Shown: positions 1-11,734, counted from the first letter of the stretch. The stretch is DNA of 64,000 nucleotides from Pardosa pseudoannulata (GCA_032207245.1 CM063510.1:43861056-43925055); one strand, 5' to 3'. Notes: a model not told the origin generated them from the letters alone. Numbers and translations are program-made.

Positions 1-489
1 CATCCTCATCTACGAGTAAGATTCGTATAAATTCAGGTTAAGCAAATGCAATGAACGTTAAGTATGCATACTTACGACAGGTACAAATTTCGGTCAAGCG
101 AAAACAATAGTTCACTCAATGTATGAAGTCACATGTTGAAGTAAGTTCGAAAAACATAAATTTACTTGGCAAAATGAGGATTACGTATTTCATAAGAACT
201 GTTCAAAGTTTTGTAATGAATAGTTTGTATTTTTTAAGAAGACTATCTTTTTACGTAAGATTGCCGTAATGAGCAGGGTTTTGTTTGAAATATCAAACAA
301 TTTAACCCTAAGCAGAAATTACAATGATGTCTATAAAATGTCGGAGGGTTCGTACAGAGCTTAAAGTGTTTTACAACTCCTTTTTTGTCAATGCGGAAAA
401 AAGGCTTTAAATTGTTTTTTTTTTAACCGTCTGACTGCTACGAAGCGCTATCGCACTTGTATTGTGCTGTGTCACAAATGCATAGAAGT
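1..489. other. No gene seen
   Basis: AT-rich sequence without recognisable coding, RNA or mobile-element signals. Confidence 0.5.
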
Positions 490-590
490 GGAATGTACTG
501 TTGTATTTTACTATAATTTTCCCATCGGAGATTAAGTCTTATTTTTCTTTTAATTCGTGGGAAAATTATAGTAACGTACAGCACCGCGAT
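490..590. repeat. Imperfect hairpin upstream of poly-T
   Basis: Two arms separated by a loop of about 30 bases carry the same 17-base core in opposite orientation (TTACTATAATTTTCCCA). Flanking GTACTG/GTGCTG segments extend the match imperfectly. It sits directly before a 49-base poly-T run. This could be the end of a small foldback or MITE-like element. Confidence 0.6.
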
Positions 591-593
591 CAC

Positions 594-595
<2 letters not shown>

Positions 596-644
<49 letters not shown>
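596..644. repeat. Poly-T homopolymer (49 bases)
   Basis: An uninterrupted run of T follows the hairpin and ends in TTAACCCTCGG. It may be a reverse-oriented poly-A tail of a retrocopy or a slippage-expanded homopolymer. The open frame read through it on the minus strand (poly-lysine) is not a gene. Confidence 0.9.
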
Positions 645-648
<4 letters not shown>

Positions 649-1303
649 CTCGGTGGCAAACAGCCTTCCCTAAGGATTAGGCTTTCAAATGTTTACCACG
701 AAACAGTTCACTCCGCAACAGTAGAACAAAAAAAAAAAAAGAAAAAAAAATTTAAAAATTAGAGAATATAGTCGTGAATTATCATTTAAAAAAAGCCCAT
801 AGTTTAAATAACTAAAACGAAACGCTGGAAGAAGGTAACATTATGCTTGCCGTTGATATTAAGAAAAAAGAGAAAAAAAAATTAAACCTAGCGAAAGAAG
901 ATTAAAAATAAACCAAAACTAGAACGAATCCCTAGTTAGGTGATGTTAAATGGTTTTCAAGATAAAATTAGGAACAGGATACTTTTACATAATAACTTAG
1001 AGAGGGGGGTCTCCAAGCATGGGTCCAGCCCCGAAAGTGATAAAAAACAAACACTTGTCTGTACAGATATTTGAATTTGTGCTGTTGTACCAATGAGCGT
1101 TACAAACATCTTGAAAAACATGTACATTAAAAATTAACAAGAGAAAGGAACATAGATTGACAAAAAAAAGAAGATTTTGTTGAAATGAGAAATAATTTAT
1201 AGAAAGTCAATCTATTATTACTTGAGCTATTTAAAAACAAAATTAATTTTTAACAATTTCATAAAAATATTTACAGTACAATAAAAAGGGATGCCTTGAC
1301 CAT

Positions 1304-1741
1304 TTAGCTGGTGCTTGTGATTAGTTCACGGTTTTCAATCATCCAGGAGATTAGTTTCTGTGCCTTACTGCGCAGGACTTTGTTTGTTTGTAAAAGCTGG
1401 AACCACTTCGATTCCGCTCCAATCGGAGGTTCTTTAAAATGAAAATCCTTTGTTAAGTTGCAAGAGAAAAGGTAGTGCAGAGAGTTACCTTCCTGACCAC
1501 AAATACAGTTTGAAGACCCAGTCACCAAATGAAAACGAGAGAGATATTGAGGGAAGGGACCATGTCCCGTTAGAAGAGCATTTATGTGTGGAGAATTAGA
1601 TAAGCGGGCTGGGTCGACCTTCTTTAGAAAACGATATAGAGTGCGGCCTGTGTGAATAGAATCCCAATAGTACTGCCAATCCTCTAATAGTTTTTTTTGA
1701 CAGAATATATAAGAAGAGCGATAATGCTTCGCCGCACTCAA
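1304..1741 (-). pseudogene. Non-LTR retrotransposon ORF2 C-terminal remnant
   Basis: This 145-codon minus-strand frame resembles the region after the reverse transcriptase and RNase H domains of R1/I/Jockey-type non-LTR retrotransposons. Around residues 55-65 it has LLTGHGPFPQYLSRF, close to the family signature L-TGHG-F--YL--F. It is followed by a CCHC-like cluster, CICG then H-Y-L-F-S-C around residues 78-94. No reverse transcriptase or endonuclease domain is found upstream on the minus strand, so the copy is 5'-truncated. The family is inferred from the signature and the exact clade is uncertain. Confidence 0.7.
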
Positions 1742-1884
1742 ACGGTTAAGCGAAAGGGATTTTGTTTTGTTGCCTTTTCCTCTTTCGTGAATAATTATTA
1801 TCGTAAATTTTTATAATATTAATATTAAAGGCATTTGATAATAAATTACAATTTATTTTCTATAATATCTGTTTAGTGTGACAG

Positions 1885-2447
1885 ATACTGCCAGGGTTTC
1901 AAATGAAACCCTTGCTTCCGGATGCACAGTTGGAAGGAGACAATCCGGTGGCGGGGGTAATATGGTGTGAGCAATGTTTTCATGGAGCACATTACAACCC
2001 ATAATCTCCATAGAACAACACCTGGCGTAATAGCGCTATGTGAACATCGTTGCAGACTAGTTTCATCTACTCATGACAATAGTATTTCCGACGATGGATG
2101 GTGTTTAACAAAATATAATGCACCATGTCACAAGGTCTAATCGTAAAGGAGTTGTTCGAGGAACATTCCAGGGACTTTTAAGTCATGTCTTGGCTTCTAA
2201 ATTCATCCGACATTAAATCCAATAGAGCATTAGGGGTCCCACCTGGAAACCAAATTCGTGCTCTTCCTCGCAATGTAAGGGAATCGCAGGACTAGTTGGT
2301 GAGCATTAGGTACCAGTTACCTCAGACTACTTATCAGGACCTTGCAGAGTCAATACCAGGCAGGGTGCTGGTAGTTTTGAGGGCTAGAGGTGGTGCTGGA
2401 TATAATTAATAGGGTGGTCATAATGTATTGGCTGTTCGGTATACATA
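1885..2447 (+). pseudogene. Degenerate Tc1-like transposase and right terminal region
   Basis: Read across frames on the plus strand, this stretch keeps scattered transposase signatures of the Tc1-like (DD34E) family. A GGGGNMV segment ends in a stop where Trp is expected. The NAPCHK motif lies near 2119, in a frame broken by small indels, and LNPIEH followed by a stop lies near 2213-2233. The segment closes with GGTGGTCATAATGTATTGGC near 2414, typical of this group's terminal inverted repeat. The DNA-binding half is absent. Stops and frameshifts are numerous, so it is an old dead copy. Confidence 0.75.
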
Positions 2448-2704
2448 TAAAAAGTAAAACTTAAAAAAGCAGTAAGTGTATTTTAAAAGTTTGTTTAAGC
2501 AGTACATTGCATAAAAATGATGTAGACTAAGACTGATATATAATGTAATAACTAAACCTGTCCTGTCAGTAGATGCTTTTTTTTCTCCTGCCAACTGAGT
2601 ATGAACTCTATTTCGAAAATCCTATTGGTTAGCGTGCACAGAGTCGAATCTAGAAGTTTCCCGGACAAAAATACAAAAGGGCGTTCTTCTTCCCTTCTCG
2701 CCCA

Positions 2705-2848
2705 ATAGTGGCCGAATAGTTAGGGCACTCATCTTTCGTACTGGTGCTCGTGGAATCGAATCCCACTGCGCATGGATGTTCGTAGCCATTCGGAATCGTC
2801 TTTAAGCAGTAGGTTTCGATTTCATTCGTTCCAAACCAAACCAATACC
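2705..2848 (+). mobile_element. tRNA-derived SINE, family A
   Basis: The head has an A-box-like TGGCCGAATAGTTAGGG and a B-box-like ATCGAATCCC. It continues with the family-specific ATGGATGTTCGTAGCC and CTTTAAGCAGTAGG blocks. The 3' part is shortened before CCAAACCAAACC. The same order of blocks recurs at least ten times in the window, which defines the family. Confidence 0.8.
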
Positions 2849-2849
2849 T

Positions 2850-3740
2850 TCCCCTCCCATTACTATAAAAATTTCTATTAAAATAGAAAAATAGTTCATA
2901 TATACGGACATTTAAAACGTGAATCGCTTCTGGAAAAAATGCAATAAATGAAATATCTATTAAAAACTATAGAAAAAACTAATATTTTGTGTATACATCA
3001 TATATATATATTATATAGGGGCGTATATTTCAGGCTAGCTAGCTGTGAAGCCCAAATAATTCCAATAAGAAAAAGACTAGATGACTGAACAGAAAAAAGG
3101 CAGATTTGGCATGTCTTACCTGAAAGCGGGCGAAGTCTTGTCGATCGTGTCCCTATGTCAACGGTGGATTAGTTGAGTGGAGAAAGTTAGGCCAGCGTTC
3201 ATTGCAGTGAAGCATAGATTACAGTCTAGGCTTTATCCCCTAAAGAGGTATCTGCATGTATTTCTGCTGCTTTCATCACAAAAATATAATTTGTTTGTTT
3301 TAATGCATTCGTAAGTCTATTTATTGCTTTTACATATTACGTTACGTTACATACATCACCACTGGAAGAGGAGGTGAAACAGGACGTTTCTGGTTCAAGA
3401 GTGCTCTGAATTAAAATTTCCACTGCATATCTTCTTTTCTATTAGTAATTGTGATGAAATAAAATCTGTATGGCACTGCAAATGTTGCAGAATTTAACAT
3501 CCCTCTCAAAATAAATAAATAAATAAAAATAAGAAAGATTTAATGGGTTTCGAGTAATGCTCGACACACGAACAGACAAATGCGAATTATAGAGCTTTAT
3601 TATATGTATACAAAGATACTGTTCTAATTATACTATTTTTGACTTCTCTAGTATTTGATCATTAAAATGAGTAGTGGAATATTACGTTAAGAAATTTCGC
3701 ACAATCTTCTGCATAGAATCTCGTTCCCTTGACCATAATC
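2850..3740. other. No gene seen
   Basis: Unassigned AT-rich DNA. A less AT-rich stretch at 3100-3260 has no open frame of note. Confidence 0.45.
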
Positions 3741-3744
3741 CAGG

Positions 3745-3918
3745 CAATAACAGAATGGTAAAAAGCTGATTTTTAGTACCGGAGTCAGCAGGTCTGAATC
3801 CCGCGACTGATATGGATGTCCGTAGCCATTATGAAACGGCTTTACATTAGGTCTCGGTTCCACTAGCTCTCTTCAGGCAAAAAGGTAGACCGTATAGCTC
3901 TAAACAAAAATCAAACCA
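3745..3918 (+). mobile_element. Diverged SINE, family A
   Basis: It contains the diverged blocks GTACCGGAGT, CTGAATCCCGCG, ATGGATGTCCGTAGCC, a GTCTCGGTTCC block, and a 3' GTAGACCGTATAGCTC matching the family 3' block. It is clearly older than the 16.2-kb and 49.5-kb copies. Confidence 0.7.
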
Positions 3919-4323
3919 TTTACCACAATTCTTATGTCTATTTAAAGCACTTACTGGAATGAAATAGCCCACCTATGTAACTCAGCATATGCCACGAATA
4001 TATGTTTGTGTATATATACCTGCGACAAGGCTTCGGAGATTCTAGTGTTATACAACAAGCAGAAAATCAACAATGCACAGAAAAAAATTCATGATAAAAT
4101 TTCTTATGCATCAGATTTTATTTTCTTAGAGACGATTTAGTTGCTATTTCTAAAAGCGGAAGGTTGCCTCTTCTATCTATCTTTTTCGACATATGCTGGG
4201 ATAATTTAGTGGGTTTTCCGACCTACATCCAAAAGTCGTCTAGAGATCGTTCCTTCAACCGCCGGAAAGGAGTCAAAATTCTCGATGTGTCTCAATAATC
4301 GAGTTTTAACGCCGTCCGATGTG

Positions 4324-4665
4324 TCATTTTTGTGACGGCCTCCGCTCTTTATCTACAGTAGGCGCCTTCGGACGACGGGAAACGAAGTACCTGGAGCGTG
4401 TATCCTCTCGCAAACGATCTTTCTTGGACTCTGGGTATGCGATTCTGAGAGCCCGTCGCCGCCTAGGCTGTACTTCGTGGAGCGGAAAAACGGTTCGAAT
4501 GTTTACTTTGGATGCATAAATGGCTTTATCATCTCTGCTGATCTGCAGGTGATTTGGAGAATGGTAGCAGCTTGTGGAAGTACCAACCACAATCGTCTTT
4601 ACAACTGTTGTAGCAGGAGTGATAATTTTAGTATGGGTATAATGCAAGGCCGACTTACTTGCCAT
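4324..4665 (-). CDS. Candidate small basic protein with optional 54-bp intron
   Basis: No family is recognised. A 113-codon minus-strand frame has a Met start and a stop, and lies in an island with more G+C than its surroundings. The C-terminal half is rich in Arg and Lys (QPRRRRALR, KKDRLRE). Near the 5' end a possible 54-bp intron (4658 down to 4605) has a GTAAGT donor, a TACTAAA branch-site-like motif at 4633-4627 and a pyrimidine-containing CAG acceptor. Its length is a multiple of three, so both spliced and unspliced forms stay in frame. A shorter overlapping plus-strand frame exists. This may be a real exon pair or chance; there is no homology support. Confidence 0.35.
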   Translation of the reverse strand: MASKSALHYTHTKIITPATTVVKTIVVGTSTSCYHSPNHLQISRDDKAIYASKVNIRTVFPLHEVQPRRRRALRIAYPESKKDRLREDTRSRYFVSRRPKAPTVDKERRPSQK

Positions 4666-4689
4666 AGAGAAGAGTCAAATAATCACTGA

Positions 4690-5920
4690 AACATGAAAAC
4701 GTAGGTGTAAGAGAGCCATTTATATGCATTAATTATTATTGATACAGTACATTTATGCAGAAGTTAGAAGAAAGAGCCATTAACACTCATGGAAAGAGTT
4801 GCTTGCGGTTTGTGGTCTAACATCCAATGATATGGAAGAATTATTTCTATGTCGTGTCTCTTGCAAAAACTCAAGAGTTAATCAGAAATCTAAAAAGAAA
4901 CAAAACAATGGACTATTATTCTTAAAACCGTAGTAAAAAAACGTTATTGGTATTATAAGATAAATCCATAAAACTTTTATATATTTTATAAAAATATCAA
5001 AAATAAAGAAATGTACAAATATTGGTACTTGTACCGTAAGTCGTACCACGCATTGCTCAAATACGTAATTGGATCCATATTTTTAATCTATAATATTGAA
5101 ATAGTGCTTCAAGACGTTGCTTAATCCAATAATTTCTTAATTACTGTAGAGTTAAGATCATTACTATACGTAGAAAATTAAGGAGAAAGCAGCAAAACGT
5201 TACATTTTAGCGACTTGTCTACAAAGAGGACATTTTTTTCTATGTAGGTAACCCTTTGAAAACACTATGAATGACACCCTATATTCTTACACTATCGTCA
5301 GCAGAGCTGTTTTTTGACAGTTTAATTAAAATATTAGCAATGATATGATTTCGATAGTAATACGACTTGAGCAACCATTCCCGAACTAGCATGCTTGTAC
5401 GAGCGCGGTCGCATGTGAAAACTTTACCATCGAGTTTCTCCATACTCGTATAAAGAGTAAAAGATGTTTGCGATACTGATATAATTATTGACTATGATAT
5501 ATTTATTTGTATAAGATATTAAAAAAATTTAACCTATTCGCTTTTAGAATACAATGAAAAATTCAAATGAAACCAATTGTTTCGGAAAGAGAATTCCTTT
5601 TTTTTTTTCAAAAAATATTTAAATTGAAGAATTTTCTTTTCTTTGTCACCTCATTTGTTAAGATAGTTTTTTAGAAGGCTTGAGGCTTGCAAAAACACAT
5701 TATTCTACAAGAATAATTACTTTGTAGAAAACTTGAGAAGGGAACTAATCTACAAAAATAGTAAATATATAATGAGGATTTTTGCTACCGCTGAATTACA
5801 AAAGCGTATGTCAAAATTCAGGCGGATTTCTAAAATTTGAATTTTTTAACAAATCGTTAATTAGTATCTGTAAACTTATAAATTTGTTTATTTATATAAC
5901 TGAAGCATGAAATAGAAGGG
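4690..5920. other. No gene seen
   Basis: AT-rich, no recognisable element. Confidence 0.5.
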
Positions 5921-5921
5921 A

Positions 5922-6825
5922 TGTACAAAAAGTAAGTTTACAAAGCCTGCAGTGAAAGTGTACGTTTTACTTCATACGGCCAATACAGTACCGATAGTAC
6001 ATACAGGTATGTGTGTGGGTGTGGGGGCGGGAGGCATTTTCGACATATTTTCCCTATAGGTTTAGGCACTTGTCTTCTTGGGGGATGAGTTTCGATATTC
6101 TCTCCTGGTAAAAATACTGTCCTTGCGTGTTCAACCGCGTTATCTTTTTGTCTGAAGCGAACCATGAGCCTCCTATGTGCTCTATAAAATAAGGAAAGAA
6201 GTAAAAGTTGCTTTAAGTGAGGTCCATGCAATAGTGAAGTTGGTGAATGATGTCTAGTCGTCGTTGAACATTTTACTACGGGGCGGGAAAGTTTCATACC
6301 ATTCTCTGACATGCTGACGAAACACTGCAGCCTCTCAGTAAACGTATATCTACTTCCGATGAATTTCAGTTGTGTTTTGCCCACAGGAATTGAATAACTG
6401 ATAGGATGTCTTATCGACATCAGTTTTTCAAATGAGCCTTTATTTGTGTTAACCTTATAACTTGCAACCGTAGTTTGATATTTGAAACTCTGCACGACCG
6501 CATATATTAAAATTACCACACACTACTAATTTCTCTATAACAGAATAAACTCCACGAGTATCAGCTTTGTAACCTTACTGAATTGAAATTAACCTTTGAA
6601 ATTAACCTTACGGAATTGAATAACTAAGAGGATTTCTTAGCAAGATCAGTTTTACAACAAACCTTTATATGTGTTAACCATACAACTTAACGCTGTAAAT
6701 GGCGGGTGCTTGAAACCCTGCGAGACCACGTGTAATAAAATTACCATACACTCCTAAATTATCTATAACAGAATAAACTCCAAGAGTATCAGCTTTGTAA
6801 CCTTACTTCTTGATCGCCCCTTGTA
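5922..6825. mobile_element. Candidate TIR element with a duplicated right end
   Basis: The left end reads CAAAAAGTAAGTTTACAAAG. The right end, read on the other strand, is CAAGAAGTAAGGTTACAAAG, giving similar terminal inverted repeats. The right ~215 bases are present twice (about 6388-6600 and 6613-6825), so a second right terminus lies internally near 6565-6580. A 193-codon minus-strand frame (5938-6519) spans the left part and enters the first repeat. I do not recognise that protein. The superfamily is undetermined. Confidence 0.55.
6388..6825. repeat. Direct duplication, period about 225 bp
   Basis: The two units share the blocks TTGAATAACT, TGTGTTAACC, AAAATTACCA and ACAGAATAAACTCCA(C/A)GAGTATCAGC. 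The second unit starts about 225 bases after the first and carries scattered substitutions. Confidence 0.8.
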
Positions 6826-6929
6826 TAAATATAAAATAAATTTCATAATAAAATATATGCAATTCTTTTATTTTTCCATACTAAAATGAATAGCTGAAAC
6901 GTATTATAAACGAAAAGGAAAAAACTCTC

Positions 6930-7000
6930 CGGCCTGAAATCAAACCCGGACTTTTAGCATGAAAGGTACGGATATTACCGCCGAACTATCAACGAATATG
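6930..7000 (-). mobile_element. tRNA-like SINE head
   Basis: On the minus strand a TAGTTCGGCGG block resembles an A box, followed about 40 bases later by a B-box-like GGGTTTGATTTC. No tRNA acceptor-stem pairing is apparent. It is best read as a short SINE fragment. Confidence 0.4.
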
Positions 7001-7504
7001 GGATGGGGTATAAAAGCAATGTAACATGATCGGTGATTTATAGAAATTTTGGAAATTTTGAAACATCGTTACTATCTGTAAATGAAAAATGAAAATACAT
7101 CCCTATTCCGGAAATTTCTTTCTTGCACCTTACTTATTAAGAATGTTTTTCTTGGAAACTTGAAAAGGGATTTATACTATAGAAATAATATGATTATTTT
7201 TCTTTTGGTACATAATTGGACAAAGAATGTATTGACACCCCCCCATAAATAAATAATTTTGATAAAACTACATAACTAAGACAAAATATCCAATGAATGG
7301 TGTCATTGTGTTCAAGAGTACGCATAATTTAACTTACTCCAGTATCGGTGAATCCTGAGATAATTCTTTCCTTCCATTTTTGGTCATTTAAAAAATCTTT
7401 AAAATGTGAATTATAAGCTTAGTCATTTTTATTTTACCCTAGAATTCCTTAGAGTGAGACAACTACTACCTAAAGTTTAATTTTAGCGGCTGCAAATGTC
7501 TTTG

Positions 7505-7640
7505 TTAGGAGTGGAATTCGAACCTACCGGATCTGGAACCGAAATGTGGTTGGTTACGTTTTCAGTCCTCGACTGTTAAGAATCTCATTAGCCTTCATGT
7601 AGCAAAAAAAGTGTAGACTACCGATGTCGAAACAAAACAA
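7505..7640. mobile_element. Composite of SINE fragments
   Basis: The first ~45 bases on the minus strand carry GGTTCGAATTCC, a good B box. From 7589 the plus strand has ATCTCATTAGCCTTCATGTA followed by A-rich GTGTAGACTACCG, which is the 3' module of family A. Two SINE pieces therefore abut head to head. Confidence 0.5.
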
Positions 7641-7681
7641 AATAAAAAATGCACTGATATGTGGCTGGATCTTCTTCTTCT

Positions 7682-8310
7682 TCAATGGCCAGACAGCCCA
7701 GAATGGGCCCTTGCTTTCCTCAGAAACGAATTCCAGGCTCTTCTTTCCCTGGCCATGGACATCCAGTTAGTAATTTTTAAAATTCTTAAGTCTGATTCCA
7801 AACAGTCGAGCCACCTAAGTTTAGGTCTCCCTCTTTTTCTGGTGCCAAATGATCTGGCCAAGAAGATCTTTTTTGTTACATGATCTTCATTCATTCTGCA
7901 CAGGTGTCCTGCCCATTTAATTCTCTGAATCCGTATACACTGTACTATATCTAGATCTTTAAAAGATTTATAGAGTTCAGAGTTAATTCTTCTTCTCCAG
8001 ATATTATTATGTTTTGTGCCACCAAAAATACTTCTCAAATTTTTTCAAACAAAAACAGAAATGATATTTTTTACTTTTTCTGTCATTGCCCAGGTCTTAA
8101 CAGAGAGAATAAATAAGAATGGGTCTGATTAAGCTTTTGTTAATTTGGATCTTCTTTTTTATGCTAGTGAAGTTAGACTTCAAGTATTTTTTGAGTACGA
8201 AAAAAGAAAACGGTTAGCATCTGTGACTCTACTACGGATATATGGCTGGATAGTTTTAGTAATAATATACAAGTCTCGCAAATGACTGAATCGTTTAAAA
8301 ATTTTTTCAA
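7682..8310 (-). pseudogene. Non-LTR reverse transcriptase C-terminal remnant
   Basis: The 3' part is an open frame of 118 codons (8038 to 7682). It has the pattern IQRIKWAGHLCRMNED, then RKRGRPKLRW and NWMSMARERRAWN. This is typical of the region following the reverse transcriptase in RTE/Jockey-like endonuclease-reverse-transcriptase proteins. Upstream on the minus strand, in shifted frames, are KKIQINKSLIRPILIYSL and RSRVTDANR, matching the end of the RT domain. Frameshifts separate these blocks, so the copy is dead and 5'-truncated. Confidence 0.75.
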
Positions 8311-8884
8311 AGTGCCCATGTAATCGATTATTTTCTTTCAGATGCTTTGATAAAATGATCTTTTTGAATTACGTTGAACTCTTTCAATAAGATAAAGCTT
8401 TCGTGTCCAAAATGTAGTAATGAATGTAAAGCCAATTAATGCAAGTCCTAGTAAACTCAGTTTGCCCCTGAGTTCCTAGCATTGATAATGTAGCTGCTAA
8501 ATTTCTCGCTCGTAATTTCTAAATGACTGTCTATTTTACTTCTTCCTATTGGTATCTTTTGATACCTCGCAAAAGGTAGACATCCTAATGGATATAAGGT
8601 GTATGTGTTACCAAGCTGGAATATCCCCTCAATTTTTATCATACCTAGAAGAGATTTTTTTTCTTGATTCCGTACCTCTCTCTGACTTCGACTCCCTCTC
8701 TTTTTTTATATATGAAAAAAGTCTTTAAAACTTTTGTGTGTTTTTGTGTAAAACTATTTTTTGTTACCCTTTTTCTACCACGTGTATAATTAATTTTGCA
8801 CATTTTTATAATATTAAAACCTTTATAATAAATTCCAATTCAATCCTTATAATATCTGTATATTATCTGTTTGTTAGTATAGCT

Positions 8885-9000
8885 AATCTCTCAAACCACT
8901 GAGAACATCTACATCCATAGATTTATCATGCCCGTTCTCTGGTTGGAACTCGAACCCCACAACTAAGGATTCTAGCTTCGCACGCGGACCATTAGGTTAT
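8885..9000 (-). mobile_element. tRNA-derived SINE fragment
   Basis: On the minus strand AACCTAATGGTCCGCGTGCG resembles an A-box region. GGGGTTCGAGTTCC is a strong B box about 45 bases further on. The flanks do not form a tRNA cloverleaf. Confidence 0.5.
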
Positions 9001-9040
9001 TTAAATCCCTTTATCTGTATCTTCTTGTATCAGCTGCTGA

Positions 9041-9186
9041 ACGATAGCCGATTGGTTAGGGTGCTGGCCTTCGGTACCGGAGTTCGTGGGTTCGAATTCC
9101 CTGTGGCATGGATGTTCGTAGCCGTTCAGAATCGAGTTTCAGCTGTAAGTCCCGGTTTCATTAGCATTCCAAGCATTCCAAGCCAA
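9041..9186 (+). mobile_element. SINE, family A, well-preserved head
   Basis: It has AGCCGATTGGTTAGGGTGCT, a CTTCGGTACCGGAGTTCGTG block, B-box GGTTCGAATTCCC, then GCATGGATGTTCGTAGCCGT. The 3' module is truncated after CCCGGTTTCATTAGC. Confidence 0.85.
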
Positions 9187-9309
9187 TCCTTGCATCAGCT
9201 ATGCATTTATTGTTACATTCTTTATTGTTTTAAAGTGAGTCAACCTGCCATATTGCATTCCTGTCACTCAGTGTTCACCTATTGGGTTAATAAAATTTCC
9301 TCAGCATGA

Positions 9310-10965
9310 TTCGCAAATTAAGAATTCTTTTAATAAACTGTACTATGCGATAGAAAGGCAAATTCCTTAGGATGTCATCCTTCCCTCTAAAAAAAATTCG
9401 AGAAAAAATATGCTTCATCTTGAATCATTTGTGGTAAAGTTTGGTATTACGAACGTTTGGTAATATCGAACACAAATAAGATCATTTAACAGATATAAGT
9501 ATAAAAAAGAATAAAATAGTACTACAGAGTTTGCTGTTCTATTATATGGTATATATTTTTAAAATTGATTCTTAAAATCCTAGCCCACCAGAAGTCGTTT
9601 TATTGAGTGGATTTCAATATGGTAAATAAAAACACACCTCAACATGTTACAATGAGTCAAAAAATGTAAGTATGTTTATTATCTTTATAAATGTCTAAAA
9701 TATTATTTTTGCACATATTATACTAAATAACAAACTTTTTAATTATATAATCAATATATTACCATTAAGCTATATAACCACACAATAGTACATATAACAT
9801 ATATAGTTAGACTGCCTCTGCGTTTGTTTTGCGCATACAAAAACACATTGTTGTCTATGAATTAAAAAAAAATTGAATATAAGAATTCATAAGGCAATCA
9901 TTCTACCTCAGCAAAAAGCTAAGAAGAAGGTAAGAAAAGACTCCAATTCAAAGCATATTTTAAGGGTCTCAAACGCTCTTAAAATATACAAACCAGGTTG
10001 GGGTTTAGTATTTCACGAATGTAACAGTATTCAGATTGTGTTCAAATGTATTCATATGCATAGAAACTCCTAAAGCGTTGCGTGTTTCCAATTTATAAAC
10101 AAAGAACTCTCTTCGTAGATACATAATGAGGGCAATCATTTTTTAAAACTTCCATCGGGGAAAAAAGAAAGTAAAATTTGAGAACAATTCCAAGCAAAAG
10201 GTAGAAAAAACAACTTTTATTCCCACTATCAGAGGAAAAAGAGATACCTTTAGGAGTTAAAAAAAAAAAAACTGGCCTATCAAACTGCACAGAGCTCAGG
10301 TAAGGCACGTACCCGTATATTATAGTGTACCACGCTCGAATGATTTCTCTCTGATGACTGCAAAAACATTCGCTTTCTTGTAAAATAAAAATGAAATAAA
10401 GCTATGATACAAAAAAAATTGGTTTTTTTAGAGGGTCTTAGCTCTTCCTCCCCCTTCTTTCATAGTCGGTGTATTATTTATTTTCAAGATGCCGTTCAAA
10501 TGACCAGGTTGCCACTGAAATAGAGCCAAATGATGCTGGAGAAATGGTATTCTGTTTATGTTACATCCTTCCCTCGCACATTCTTTTTTAACCGAACGTT
10601 TCTCTCTTTTGATAGAGTATCGTGGTTTGCCCGCAAATCTTTAAAAGGCGTGTTTGACGCCAGATGTAGAATTGTGTAGAAATAATTGTTAAATGCCTAT
10701 TATCTATGTATTTCGAAATGGAAAATTTTAGGGACGAAGAACAAAGAAATTTTAAAACACAGCTCGCATGTAAAAGGATAAAGCAATTATTTTCCTAGCA
10801 AAAAACTGGTGAATCCACGATAGCTTTATTATTATTTTAATAAAAGTCTGACAGTTAGGTATAGAACATTTAAACAATTGAATATTTATCACAGGGGTTT
10901 CCAACTGGCAGAAAAAACTAAATTTTGTAAGTCCGAAATTTTTTCTTTGGTGAAATTAATTAGAA
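9310..10965. other. No gene seen
   Basis: AT-rich with only short frames. Nothing resembles a domain or a repeat family described here. Confidence 0.45.
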
Positions 10966-10969
10966 ATCA

Positions 10970-11235
10970 GTACATAATTCGACCTACCAATTCGTCAATT
11001 CTTTATCTTCTGAAAATAGGATTAACATAACTAATGTCGGATATCTATTTATTGGTTGATGCAGGTCACTAGCCAGAATTCTACCATTAAATTATCTTTT
11101 TTTTTAATTTTATTTTGATTACATTATTAATTTTAACTTGCTTTTGGGTAGTTTTTTTCCTCTTGCTCTTTGTCAACGTTAATTCATGTAAATTAACACT
11201 GTGTATTAACTATAATAAATTAAGAAAGCAAATTT
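10970..11235. repeat. Dispersed repeat family R (copy 1)
   Basis: It shares, in order, ATTGGTTGATGCAGGTCACTA, an ATTAAATTATCTTTT block, a T-rich TTTGATTACATTATTAATTTTA segment, a TTTTTTTCCTCTTGC segment and a GTTAATTCATGTAAATTAACAC end with copies at 12.4 kb and 58.6-59.4 kb. Only one core unit is present here. Confidence 0.6.
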
Positions 11236-11275
11236 TACGACTGATCTTTTATTAAAAGAATACAAAAATATATAT

Positions 11276-11381
11276 GCTGAGAGATGTCCGAATGGTAGAG
11301 CGATGATCCTCAGTACCGGGGTTCGCTTCTTCGAATCCCGCTAATGGTATGGATGTTCGCAGCGTTCGAATTGGAATTTAA
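11276..11381 (+). mobile_element. SINE family A, 5' part, split by piggyBac-like insertion
   Basis: The A-box-like GTCCGAATGGTAGAGCG, the B-box CTTCGAATCCCGC and the ATGGATGTTCGCAGC block are present. The copy breaks off at GGAATTTAA, exactly where the family consensus reads CTTTAAGCAGT. The rest resumes at 12236. Confidence 0.8.
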
Positions 11382-11430
11382 CACTAGATTTACGGATGTT
11401 GATCATATACTTTTTTTTTACTGAAGTGAG

Positions 11431-11734
11431 CTAATTTGGCTCATACAAAAAAATTGAAGTTTTTTTGCAAAGAAAATAGTTCCAAATTAATTTAAATGAA
11501 ATGTTTATTATCAAAAATTCATGGAAAACATTTTTTATGTATAAAATCTGTTTTTGAAACACATTTTCCGCAAACATTTCTATTACATTTAACACAATGG
11601 TTTCTACATCTGTTTCTTTTGCATGATTGTTGAACTTGACCATTCTTCTGTGCGGCAGTAGCATTAATTTCTGTCATTGGAATGGAAGTGTTCTCGACTT
11701 CTTCTCTATATTTACTTCTTAGCTCTTCAGCCAA
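11431..11734 (-). pseudogene. piggyBac transposase C-terminal remnant
   Basis: The minus-strand frame at 11734-11519 begins LAEELRSKY and carries a Cys-rich tail: CKRNRCRNHC, CVKCNRNVCGKC and HKKC. This is the zinc-binding C-terminal domain typical of piggyBac-family transposases. The DDD catalytic core is missing. The overlapping frame 11664-11431 is an out-of-frame shadow. The matching remnant in the 19.5-kb copy extends further upstream and supports the assignment. Confidence 0.85.

Noticed and set aside
438..659. Minus-strand frame starting with a poly-lysine stretch
   Set aside because: It reads through the poly-T homopolymer and a hairpin. There is no independent support for coding.
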